Assembly: GCA_013202595.1 (NCBI GenBank)
Contig: JABMPV010000346.1
Span: 1 to 11,120, forward strand
Direction: 5' to 3'
Length of the DNA: 11,120 nucleotides
Source: a bacterium
GTDB lineage: Bacteria; Actinomycetota; Acidimicrobiia; Spongiisociales; UBA11373
Shown one piece after another: positions 1-6,500 of the stretch. The position numbers and the translations under genes were made by a program. The notes under the pieces are model-generated. The model was not told the origin of the DNA. It did not search any database and was given only the letters and a program-made list of their open reading frames with translations. Positions within the stretch are counted from its first letter, which is position 1. Every line of letters begins with the position of its first letter.

Positions 1-209
1 CCCCAGTGGATATCGGGCATCGCCATCGACGCACCGACGATCCCGGGGAGGTGAGCGACGTTGGCCACCTGCTGAATCGCCCGGTCCTCCGTAGCTCGTT
101 CGAAGAGAGACGCCGAGGCAAAGATCCTTCCGGGAACCCGCATGCCCCCGAAGGCCGGAATCTCCCACTCGGCATCGCCGACCCTGAGTGTTTCCATGCC
201 CTCAACCAT
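1..209 (-). CDS. rtcB: RtcB RNA ligase, N-terminal fragment
   Basis: RtcB joins RNA 2',3'-cyclic phosphate or 3'-phosphate ends to 5'-OH ends in a GTP- and Mn-dependent reaction (tRNA and RNA repair). Only the first ~69 codons lie in the window; the gene continues past base 1. The minus-strand translation begins MVEGMETLRVGDAEWEIP and contains GGMRVPGRIFAS and GIVGASMAMPDIHWG, the well-known RtcB N-terminal blocks including the start of the metal-binding region. Two in-frame ATGs are possible, at 209 and 197. The second gives METLRVGDAEWEIP, which looks closer to the usual family start. The start lies 4 nt after the archease stop, so the two are probably translationally coupled. The family call is firm; the rest of the protein is unseen. 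Confidence 0.93.
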   Translation of the reverse strand, partial: MVEGMETLRVGDAEWEIPAFGGMRVPGRIFASASLFERATEDRAIQQVANVAHLPGIVGASMAMPDIHW

Positions 210-213
210 ACGT

Positions 214-627
214 TCACACGTCGAACACGAGACGGGCCCACCACCCGTCGGGGATCTCGACGACCGCCAGGTCGTGATAGGTGACCGCCTTGATGGGTGG
301 GCCGATGAGGGTCATTCCCGTACCGGGCGAACCTCCGGCGACTCCGCTGACCCCACCTTCCTCGAGCCAATCGACCGTGAAGGTCGAAAAGATGAGATCG
401 TGGATCTCGGCCTCGGTTATCAGTTGACCGAGCCAGTCGACGAGCAACTCCTCGACAGTGTCACCGACCGCAGTAATCGGCCGGTCACGACATGGCAGCA
501 CCCCGGACAGGTCTGCCATCAGGTCGAACATCCCGAATGCCGCGTTCTCGAACAACTCGTCGAGAGTCGAGCCATAGGCGATGATCCCGGTATCTGCCGT
601 GTGCGGGATCTCTTCGTATCGATTCAC
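214..627 (-). CDS. Archease, RtcB activator
   Basis: Archease helps RtcB-type RNA ligases form the guanylylated intermediate and turn over repeatedly. The 137-aa length is normal for the family. Seen in the sequence: HTADTGIIAYG near residues 9-19 (with the conserved Asp12), ELFENAAFGMFDLM at 24-37, the C-terminal signature KAVTYHDLAVVE at 113-124, and a final WWARLVFDV ending in the usual Asp. The start is GTG at 627 with only a weak upstream purine stretch; it gives MNRYEEIPHTAD, the expected N-terminus. rtcB follows directly downstream on the same strand, the classical operon partner. No promoter could be placed with confidence between this gene and the hairpin at 654-677. Confidence 0.93.
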   Translation of the reverse strand: MNRYEEIPHTADTGIIAYGSTLDELFENAAFGMFDLMADLSGVLPCRDRPITAVGDTVEELLVDWLGQLITEAEIHDLIFSTFTVDWLEEGGVSGVAGGSPGTGMTLIGPPIKAVTYHDLAVVEIPDGWWARLVFDV

Positions 628-653
628 CCACCCATTGTGCCCCGGACGCGAAA

Positions 654-677
654 GGGCCCGGGCCGAAGCCCGGGCCC
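654..677 (-). terminator. Intrinsic-type hairpin with UUCG tetraloop
   Basis: A perfect 10-bp stem (GGGCCCGGGC paired with GCCCGGGCCC) closes a 4-nt loop. Read on the minus strand the loop is TTCG closed by C-G, the extra-stable UUCG tetraloop, and it is followed by a short TTT. It starts about 30 nt after the stop of the minus-strand protease gene and lies upstream of archease. It therefore most likely ends the regulator-kinase-protease transcript and insulates archease-rtcB. The stem is clear; termination is inferred, since the T-tract is short. Confidence 0.8.
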
Positions 678-707
678 CACAGAACGCGGGAGGATGCGTT
701 CAGACCG

Positions 708-2144
708 CTAGATCTCGCAGCGTCGCTCCGTCTCGCCGGTGCACCAGTCGATCCCACCGCCACCGTTGATCCGATCGATCCCCTGGCCGCCGAACAGGTC
801 GTCGTTGCCGATGCTCCCAACGAGACGATCTGCTCCCGCCTGGCCGTACGCGACGTCTGCGCCACCACCGCCGATGATCTTGTCGTCGCCGCCACCGCCC
901 CAGAACCGGTCGTCGCCAACGCCGCCGGTCAGTCGGTCGTGCCCGTCGCCGCCATCGATGATGTCATCGCCGCTACCGCCCGAGACCCTGTCTGCACCGA
1001 CACCGCCGTCGAGATCGTCAAGATCGCCCTGGCCCGAGAGTGTGTCATCCCCGGAGCCGCCCAGGACTGTGTCATCTCCCGGCCCCGCCCTGATGACGTC
1101 GTCTCCCGATCCGCCATCTGCCGTGTCGTTCCCCCGGCCGAGGCAGATGATGTCATCGCCACCCCGACCGTGGACATCGTCGTCACCACCGAGGGCCACG
1201 ATCACATCGGGACCAATAGTGCCGACGAGCACGTCGGCACCGGGCGTGCCGACGAGGGTTGCATCAAACCCGTCGCATGTGTAACCCGAACCGGTGCCAC
1301 CGCCGCCACCGCCGCCACCGCCGCCACCGGTACTGCCTGTGGTGTCATCGATGAACGAGCGCAGGGCCGAGACCCTGGAGTAGACGCCCGGATCGCCGGC
1401 ATCGGCACATCCGTAGCCCCACGAAACGATGCCGACCTGCGTGTAGCCGCCACCGGACGGCACGACCAATGGCCCACCGCTGTCGCCCTGGCACGAATCC
1501 TCACCACCGTTGGGCAGATCGCCTGCACACAGCATCACAGAGTTGATCATCTCGCTGCCGTACGCCGAGGTGCACTGCGCGTCGCTCAGGACGGGCACGT
1601 TCACCTCGCGAGGCTTGGCGGGATACCGGGGTGTGCTCTCCGTGTCGCCCCACCCCATCACCGTCGCCGACGTACCCGCCGTCTCGAGAGACCCATCGGA
1701 GGGAAGCGCAACGGCGCTCACCGACGTGGCAGACACCAACTCGATGATCGCAACGTCGTTGCGGAGGGTGTTGTTGTTGTACTGGGGGTGCATCGTGATC
1801 GCCTTGGCCCTGATCCGCTCACCCTGGTTGGTGGTGAGATCGTGCCGGCCGATGACCACATCGATGCCGGATGCCGACTCTCCGAAGACACAATGCGCCG
1901 CGGTCAGGATCCACGTGTCGCCGATGACTGAGGCCCCACAGAACTGGCCATTGAAGGCATTGGCCGTCCCCGATGCCACAAGAGCAGCCAGGAACGGGTA
2001 CTTGCCCGGTGGATTGATCTCGGTGCCTCCGACGATGGGTGGCTCGACCCCTTCGCCCACGGCACCTGCAGTGGCCGGTGCCACCAGGACCGCCGCCAGA
2101 ACCGCTACCACGACCAGCGCCGTCCGCCATCTCGTCTCCCGCAT
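708..2144 (-). CDS. Secreted trypsin-like serine protease with C-terminal RTX beta-roll
   Basis: This is a 478-aa extracellular S1-family (chymotrypsin-fold) protease. Residues 1-28 form a signal peptide (MRETRWR, a long Ala/Val core, then ATAGA). The mature N-terminus IVGG is at 37-40, preceded by GEGVEPP. The catalytic triad is visible: TAAHC (His84), NDVA (Asp130), CQGDSGGP (Ser222). Asp216, at the base of the S1 pocket, and SWGYGC predict cleavage after Arg/Lys. A linker of 11 glycines (273-283) leads to about ten hemolysin-type GGxGxDxux nonapeptides (~296-465), a Ca2+-binding beta-roll, and a Cys-containing tail. The start was set at ATG 2144, where GAGAAGGGGAC precedes it and the signal peptide begins at once. 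A GTG at 2210 would put 22 polar residues before the signal peptide. The kinase gene lies 62 nt upstream on the same strand. The substrate is unknown. The call is firm for both domains. Confidence 0.93.
   Translation of the reverse strand: MRETRWRTALVVVAVLAAVLVAPATAGAVGEGVEPPIVGGTEINPPGKYPFLAALVASGTANAFNGQFCGASVIGDTWILTAAHCVFGESASGIDVVIGRHDLTTNQGERIRAKAITMHPQYNNNTLRNDVAIIELVSATSVSAVALPSDGSLETAGTSATVMGWGDTESTPRYPAKPREVNVPVLSDAQCTSAYGSEMINSVMLCAGDLPNGGEDSCQGDSGGPLVVPSGGGYTQVGIVSWGYGCADAGDPGVYSRVSALRSFIDDTTGSTGGGGGGGGGGGTGSGYTCDGFDATLVGTPGADVLVGTIGPDVIVALGGDDDVHGRGGDDIICLGRGNDTADGGSGDDVIRAGPGDDTVLGGSGDDTLSGQGDLDDLDGGVGADRVSGGSGDDIIDGGDGHDRLTGGVGDDRFWGGGGDDKIIGGGGADVAYGQAGADRLVGSIGNDDLFGGQGIDRINGGGGIDWCTGETERRCEI
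1296..1328. repeat. GCC/ACC simple repeat encoding the poly-Gly linker
   Basis: Three tandem copies of a 9-nt unit (gccaccgcc) plus a partial fourth lie in frame inside the protease gene. On the coding strand they give an uninterrupted run of glycine codons joining the protease and RTX domains. Such a run can change length by slippage in units of one or three codons without breaking the frame, so linker length may vary between strains. The variability is inferred. Confidence 0.75.
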
Positions 2145-2206
2145 GACGTCCCCTTCTCGATCGATCTCTACCGGATTCGGGCACCCTACGGGTTGAACCT
2201 GTTGGA

Positions 2207-3925
2207 TCACTGAGAGGGTCTGAGAGTCGGCTCAGCGGCGCGCAGACGGACCACGAATCGGGCTCCCCCAAGGGTCCCGTCCTCCACGGCCACGGTGCCG
2301 CCGTGGGCCGCCACCACCTCGGCGACAACGGCCAGACCAAGACCCGCCCCGCCGGCATCCCGGCTCCGTGCCTCTTCGAGTCGGGTGAACCGCTCGAAGA
2401 CCCGCTCACGGTGATCGAGCGCGATGCCGGCTCCGTCGTCCTCGACGACCAGCACGGCGTGCTCGCCCGATCGGAAGACCTCGACGCTGATCCTGGATGT
2501 CGTATGGCGTACCGCGTTACCGATGAGGTTCCGCAGCACCCTGCGCAACGCGAGCGAGTCACCCACCACGATCACGTCCTCTTCTATCGCGCTGAGGTCG
2601 AGAGCGTGCTCTCCCACGATTTCCGATTCACCCTCCGCCACGGCGAGCAATCCGAGGTCCACGGACTCACGACGCCGCACGAGCACACCCTCATCCGCTC
2701 GGGCCAGCGCCAGAAGGTCATCGACCAGCCGCTCCATCCGCAGCCCCTCGTCGAGCACACCGTCCGCGATGTCGTGCCACACCGCTCTGTCCGGGTGGGC
2801 GAGAGCCACCTCGAGTTGCACGCGCATCGACGCCAGGGGACTGCGCAGCTCGTGAGAGGCATCGCTGACGAATTGCCGCTGCCGCTCCGACGATTTCTCC
2901 AGCCGTTCGAGCATGCGATTCATGGTGATGGCGAGCATGTCGATCTCGTCGCCCGTCCCGGTAACGGGCACCCGCCGATCGAGCGCCTCCCCACCGATCT
3001 CATCCACTCTCCGCCTGATCGCATCGACGGGCCGCAGCGCCCTTCCGACGGCGAACCAGGCGAGTAATGCGACATCGATGACCAGCAGCGGCACTGCGAG
3101 GCCGAGCGTTCCGCCGAAACGGTCGACGCTCACCCTCACAGACTCCAGTGACGGCAGGACCACCGACGATCCGGCAACGCTGCCGAGTACCGATCCCTCT
3201 TCGCCGAGGTCGGTCACCGAGAGAGCCGGGTAATCGGGCACCCCCGCAGACCGCATGCACCCGGCGTATTCGGTCAGGATCTCCTGCGTGACGGCATCGA
3301 CGGCATCCTGATCGAGGACGTCCACGCCTTCGAACGGGTCGGAGAGCACCGGATCACATGTCGCAGCGGCATCCTCGAGTCGAGCGTCCACCAGGAGGCT
3401 GTCGGCGAGACATTGGTCGAACTGATCCTGGAACGAATCGGAGTTCACGACTTCTGAGTACTCGGCGAAAGTGAGCTGAGCCGCCCCGAACTCTGCGAGA
3501 TATGTGGCCTCGCATATGGCTACCGACTCGTAGTACGGATCGAGTTGGACCACACATTCGGAGTACTCCCGCACCACGGAGTCACCGATGCCTTCGAGGC
3601 GGTAGTAGGTCTCCAGTGGCCGGCGCACCTCCCCGTACGCGGCGCCGAGCACCTCGGAGCAGCGCCGATCGACCAGTTCATCGGTCGCTTCGAGTGGGTC
3701 GACTGCCTGACCGAGAGCCAGGAGGTTCAACTCGGTGACGACACCGCGGTCCAGGACCTTCTGTGCTTCCACCAGATTGTCGGTGAGGGCTCCCCGGATG
3801 TCACGCACCAGGGCAGTCCTGGCGAGCGTGAGCAATCCGATGGCGAAGGCGCTGAGGGTGATCGCAACGATCACCACCGTGACGGTCACGACACGCGTTC
3901 GGACGGCCTTGGGGAGGAGTCGCAC
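2207..3925 (-). CDS. Two-component sensor histidine kinase with a Cys-rich external domain
   Basis: This is a 572-aa membrane kinase that autophosphorylates a histidine and passes the phosphate to the regulator encoded just upstream. TM1 spans ~11-34. An extracytoplasmic domain of ~235 residues follows, then TM2 (~272-294), HAMP (~295-345), a DHp domain with phosphoacceptor His358 in SDASHELRSPL, and a catalytic domain with N-box NLIGNAVRHT (466-475), G1 VEDDGAGI, F-box FERF and G2 GGAGLGLAV (525-533). All ATP-binding boxes are intact. The external domain is acidic and has six cysteines (89, 124, 138, 172, 190, 223). The last sits in GCMRSAGVPDYP, a motif type I recall from small actinobacterial secreted proteins. 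The ligand is unknown. The start is GTG at 3925, one base after the regulator's stop, so translation is probably coupled. The protease gene follows downstream. Confidence 0.93.
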   Translation of the reverse strand: MRLLPKAVRTRVVTVTVVIVAITLSAFAIGLLTLARTALVRDIRGALTDNLVEAQKVLDRGVVTELNLLALGQAVDPLEATDELVDRRCSEVLGAAYGEVRRPLETYYRLEGIGDSVVREYSECVVQLDPYYESVAICEATYLAEFGAAQLTFAEYSEVVNSDSFQDQFDQCLADSLLVDARLEDAAATCDPVLSDPFEGVDVLDQDAVDAVTQEILTEYAGCMRSAGVPDYPALSVTDLGEEGSVLGSVAGSSVVLPSLESVRVSVDRFGGTLGLAVPLLVIDVALLAWFAVGRALRPVDAIRRRVDEIGGEALDRRVPVTGTGDEIDMLAITMNRMLERLEKSSERQRQFVSDASHELRSPLASMRVQLEVALAHPDRAVWHDIADGVLDEGLRMERLVDDLLALARADEGVLVRRRESVDLGLLAVAEGESEIVGEHALDLSAIEEDVIVVGDSLALRRVLRNLIGNAVRHTTSRISVEVFRSGEHAVLVVEDDGAGIALDHRERVFERFTRLEEARSRDAGGAGLGLAVVAEVVAAHGGTVAVEDGTLGGARFVVRLRAAEPTLRPSQ

Positions 3926-3926
3926 G

Positions 3927-4601
3927 TCAGACCGCCTGGACTATCCGGTACCCCACGCCGCGGATGGTCTCGATGGTGCGGACTCCGAACGGCTTGTCGA
4001 CCTTGCGGCGCAGGTACCCGATGTAGACCTCGAGCACATTGGGATCGACGTCCTTGTCGGTACCCCACACCTGGTCGAGGAGTGCATCTCGTTCTGCGAC
4101 CAGGGGACTCTGGCGCATGAGGGCCTCCAGCAACCCGAACTCCCTCGGTGTCAGATCGATCTGGGTGCCGTCGCGATCGCACTCCCTGGTGGCCGGGTCT
4201 AGACGAAGGGAACCGACCTGGCGAACGGGTGCCCTCGAAGCCGCTCCTCTGCGAACCAACGCACGCAGCCGGGCCACCAGAACCACGAACGAGAAGGGCT
4301 TGGACAGAAAGTCATCGGCACCGGTGTCGAGGGCCTCGGCCTCGTCCCACTCACCGTCTTTGGCCGTGAGCATCAGGATCGGGGTCCAGTTGCCGGCTTC
4401 ACGCAACTCGCCGCACACCTTGAAGCCGTTCATACCCGGCAGGAGGATGTCCAGCACGATCGCGTCGTACTTCTGGGCCTGGGCGCGCACGAACCCGTCG
4501 GTTCCGTTGTGAGTCAGATCGACATCGAAACCCTCTGCTTCCAGACCGCGCTGAACGGCCTGTGCAAGGCGCACTTCGTCTTCTACAACCAGTACTCGCA
4601 T
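3927..4601 (-). CDS. OmpR/PhoB-family response regulator
   Basis: This is a 224-aa DNA-binding regulator, the partner of the downstream kinase. The receiver domain (1-~118) shows the acidic pair in VVEDE (Glu7/Asp8), phosphoacceptor Asp51 in IVLDILLPGMNG, Thr79 and Lys101 (LSKPF). The C-terminal winged helix (~125-224) has the family hallmarks LTPREFGLLEALM, VWGTDKDVDPNVLEVYIGYLRRKV and IRGVGYRI. The start was set at ATG 4601 (MRVLVVEDE). An extension to 4634 would add 11 residues unlike any receiver N-terminus. No Shine-Dalgarno is visible, but a -10-like element ends 6 nt before the ATG, suggesting a leaderless mRNA. Likely targets are its own promoter and the nearby protease gene (inference). 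Confidence 0.94.
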   Translation of the reverse strand: MRVLVVEDEVRLAQAVQRGLEAEGFDVDLTHNGTDGFVRAQAQKYDAIVLDILLPGMNGFKVCGELREAGNWTPILMLTAKDGEWDEAEALDTGADDFLSKPFSFVVLVARLRALVRRGAASRAPVRQVGSLRLDPATRECDRDGTQIDLTPREFGLLEALMRQSPLVAERDALLDQVWGTDKDVDPNVLEVYIGYLRRKVDKPFGVRTIETIRGVGYRIVQAV

Positions 4602-4636
4602 GACCGAAGTATCACACCACCGGGCGGTATCCACCT
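4602..4636 (-). promoter_or_regulatory. Candidate leaderless extended -10 promoter of the response regulator
   Basis: On the minus strand the 9-mer TGTGATACT occupies 4616-4608. Its hexamer GATACT is preceded by TGn (extended -10) and separated by 6 nt from the A of the ATG at 4601. Transcription would then begin at or next to the start codon. This agrees with the absence of a ribosome binding site. A hexamer at 17-bp spacing (4636-4631, AGGTGG) does not resemble TTGACA, so activation by a bound regulator is plausible. This is a pattern-based call only. Confidence 0.4.
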
Positions 4637-4651
4637 GAGAATCCTCTCAGG
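4634..4651. promoter_or_regulatory. Perfect inverted repeat CCTGAGA-N4-TCTCAGG
   Basis: Perfect 7-bp arms flank the 4-nt spacer ATCC. The repeat starts 5 nt beyond the minus-strand methyltransferase stop (4657) and touches the expected -35 region of the response-regulator promoter. It could be an operator for autoregulation or a weak transcript-end hairpin for the methyltransferase. The stem is short and has no T-tract, so I favour an operator, without proof. Confidence 0.5.
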
Positions 4652-4656
4652 ATCGG

Positions 4657-5487
4657 CTAGTTCGGCCTCCTGCGGGCACTCACGGTGAACATCAAGGGCA
4701 CCAGATCACGCTGGCCGGGAGGCAGGCGCCACAGGCCATCCTCACACAGCGTCATATGGGGTAGGCCCTGCCATTCGAGCGACCGATGCTCGGTGAGCGT
4801 CGTCACCTCGAGGCCGGCGCTGGTGAGGGCGGAGAACACCTCTCCGATGCCGTGGTTCCACTCGTTGGTGCGCGTGTGGTCCAGCGTGCCAGACCCGGCG
4901 TAGGTAGTGGCTCCGTCCCACGGGACCGGATCCGGTGTCTCGAAGTAGGGGAATCGGATCTGGAGATCCGTCGAACCGTCATCCCTCCAGTCGAGGCCCC
5001 ACAAAACGGGATGCCCCTCGCGCATGTAGAACACCCCGCCCGGTCCCAGGAAGTGTGCCACCACCTGTGCCCACCCCTGGATATCGGGAAGCCAGTTGAT
5101 CGCTCCGACACCGGTGTAGACCACGTCGAACTGACCGCTCAGATTGGCCGGAGCGCCGTACAACTCCGACAGCACGAACCTGCCGGGGGTGCCACTCTCG
5201 GCGCTGATCCTGCGGGCTGCCTCGATCGCCTTCTCGGAGAAGTCGACGCCCGTGACATCGGCTCCGAGCCTGGCCCACGACAGCGTGTCCATCCCGAAGT
5301 GGCACTGGAGATGGAGGAGTCGCTTGCCGGCGACATCCAGATGGGCACTGTCGAAGGCGACCACATCGGTGATCCGGCCCGGATCGGCAATGAACCCGGG
5401 GGCGTCGTATCCATCGGGCCCCCAATGGATGGCCACGCGATCGTCCCAATTGTCCCGGTTGGCCGCCTTGAACTCATCGATCGCCAC
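4657..5487 (-). CDS. Class I SAM-dependent methyltransferase
   Basis: This is a 276-aa Rossmann-fold methyltransferase of unknown substrate. Motif I appears as LLHLQCHFGMDTL (57-69), with the ribose-binding acid Asp82 in VTGVDFS. Motif II/post-II is FDVVYTGVGAINWLPD (120-135), and the strand-5 region is LGPGGVFYMREGHP (147-160). The HLQCHFG form of motif I belongs to a subgroup of small-molecule-type methyltransferases I recognise from many genomes but cannot tie to a product. The start is GTG at 5487. It is preceded by GGGAGGTGATCC, an almost complete complement to the 3' end of 16S rRNA, which fixes the start and predicts strong translation. The response-regulator gene follows after 55 nt but seems to have its own promoter. 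The glycosylase gene is divergent, 151 nt away. Confidence 0.88.
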   Translation of the reverse strand: MAIDEFKAANRDNWDDRVAIHWGPDGYDAPGFIADPGRITDVVAFDSAHLDVAGKRLLHLQCHFGMDTLSWARLGADVTGVDFSEKAIEAARRISAESGTPGRFVLSELYGAPANLSGQFDVVYTGVGAINWLPDIQGWAQVVAHFLGPGGVFYMREGHPVLWGLDWRDDGSTDLQIRFPYFETPDPVPWDGATTYAGSGTLDHTRTNEWNHGIGEVFSALTSAGLEVTTLTEHRSLEWQGLPHMTLCEDGLWRLPPGQRDLVPLMFTVSARRRPN

Positions 5488-5488
5488 G

Positions 5489-5500
5489 GATCACCTCCCG
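5489..5500 (-). promoter_or_regulatory. Near-ideal Shine-Dalgarno of the methyltransferase
   Basis: On the minus strand CGGGAGGTGATC directly precedes the GTG at 5487, matching the complement of the 16S rRNA tail (GATCACCTCC) over about ten bases. It is by far the strongest ribosome binding site in the window and decides the GTG start. Confidence 0.8.
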
Positions 5501-5638
5501 GGCGAGGGTACCGGGCACGATCGGGCCGGCGGGGCCCTCGATCGGGCGATACTCCCGGAGTCTTGGCCCGCTCTCGCTGCGCGAGGGGAACTGGGCGAAT
5601 GGAACGTCTCGCTGCCGGCGATGGGATGATGGAGGTCT

Positions 5639-6439
5639 ATGCCAGAGGGACACAGCATCCACAGATACGCCAGGCTGCACCGGCGCACCTTCGCCGGGCA
5701 TCGCCTGCGTGTGTCATCACCCCAGGGGCGCTTCTCAGAGGGTGCGAGCGACCTCGACGGCCGCGTGCTCGAGACAGTCGACGCCACGGGCAAGCACCTG
5801 TTCTACCGGTGGGGCGGCGGGCGCACTCTGCATGTCCACCTGGGGCTGTTCGGGCGCTTCACCACCTTCGATGCCAATCCTCCCGAACCCACTGCCGGCA
5901 CCCGCCTGGCGTTTCGATCGAGTGAGGCAACCCTGTATCTCGCGGGGCCGACGATCTGCGATCTGATCGACCCCGCAGAGGAAGCAGCCATCAGGGACCG
6001 ACTCGGTCCCGATCCGCTCGCGGGCGACTCACCGGACCGCCTGGTGCAGGCACTCGCCCGACGGAGGATCGGGATCGGTGCTGCGCTCCTCGACCAGCGA
6101 GTCATGGCAGGCATCGGAAACGTCTACCGGGCCGAGTTCCTGTTCCTCGTAGGAATCCACCCCGATGTGCCCGCTCGCGAAGTCCCGCACGATGACACTC
6201 GCCTCCTGTGGGATCTGGCCGTCGCCCACATGCGGAGAGGCGAGCGCTCCGGACGGATCGTGACGGTGGATCCGGGCGAACTTGGAGCGAGGCGACGGTC
6301 CGACCTCGCAGCCCATGAACGGCTCTACGTGTACCACCGGGAAGGAGAGCCATGCCGCCGGTGCGGCACGGAGATCACCCGCCACGAACTGGCCGGGCGA
6401 GCGGTCTGGTGGTGCCCGCGATGCCAGCCGGCCCCGTAG
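5639..6439 (+). CDS. Fpg/Nei-family DNA glycosylase/AP lyase (Nei2-like)
   Basis: This is a base-excision repair enzyme that removes oxidised bases and nicks the abasic site. The 266-aa protein starts MPEGHSIHR: after Met removal Pro2 is the Schiff-base nucleophile and Glu3 the catalytic acid. Lys52 in ATGKHLFY matches the conserved beta-hairpin lysine. The helix-two-turn-helix lies at ~142-172 with the DNA-binding segment AGIGNVYRAE (Asn161). A C-terminal zinc finger has Cys239/Cys242 and Cys259/Cys262 with the finger arginine in AGRAVWWC. The PEGHS start is closer to actinobacterial Nei2/endonuclease VIII-like proteins than to Fpg (usually PELPE), suggesting oxidised pyrimidines as substrate; this sub-assignment is inference. 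ATG 5639 is fixed by the catalytic Pro2; GGAGG lies 3 nt upstream, slightly close. The channel gene follows 61 nt downstream. Confidence 0.92.
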   Translation: MPEGHSIHRYARLHRRTFAGHRLRVSSPQGRFSEGASDLDGRVLETVDATGKHLFYRWGGGRTLHVHLGLFGRFTTFDANPPEPTAGTRLAFRSSEATLYLAGPTICDLIDPAEEAAIRDRLGPDPLAGDSPDRLVQALARRRIGIGAALLDQRVMAGIGNVYRAEFLFLVGIHPDVPAREVPHDDTRLLWDLAVAHMRRGERSGRIVTVDPGELGARRRSDLAAHERLYVYHREGEPCRRCGTEITRHELAGRAVWWCPRCQPAP

Positions 6440-6500
6440 CGATCTGGCCGGTTCGGCCGCCAAGAAGTAGCTTTATCTGGCACAGCCACCTGGAGTCTCG

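Noticed and set aside
760..1250. Regularly spaced repeats that could suggest a CRISPR or tandem array
   Set aside because: The spacing is 27 nt in frame and encodes GGxGxDxux nonapeptides; there are no unique spacers or conserved DNA repeats.
739..1284. Plus-strand Pro/Ser-rich frame of 181 aa
   Set aside because: It is antisense to the RTX repeats; its PPP/SSP composition is what Gly/Asp repeat codons give on the other strand.
708..2210. Longer protease start at GTG 2210
   Set aside because: It would put 22 polar residues before the signal peptide and overlap the kinase stop. ATG 2144 has a good ribosome binding site and starts directly at the signal peptide.
3927..4634. Response regulator start at 4634
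   Set aside because: The extra 11 residues do not resemble a receiver domain N-terminus and run through the promoter and dyad.
6446..6458. GGCCG-GTT-CGGCC between the glycosylase and channel genes as a terminator
   Set aside because: The stem is only 5 bp with a 3-nt loop and no T-tract; too weak to call.
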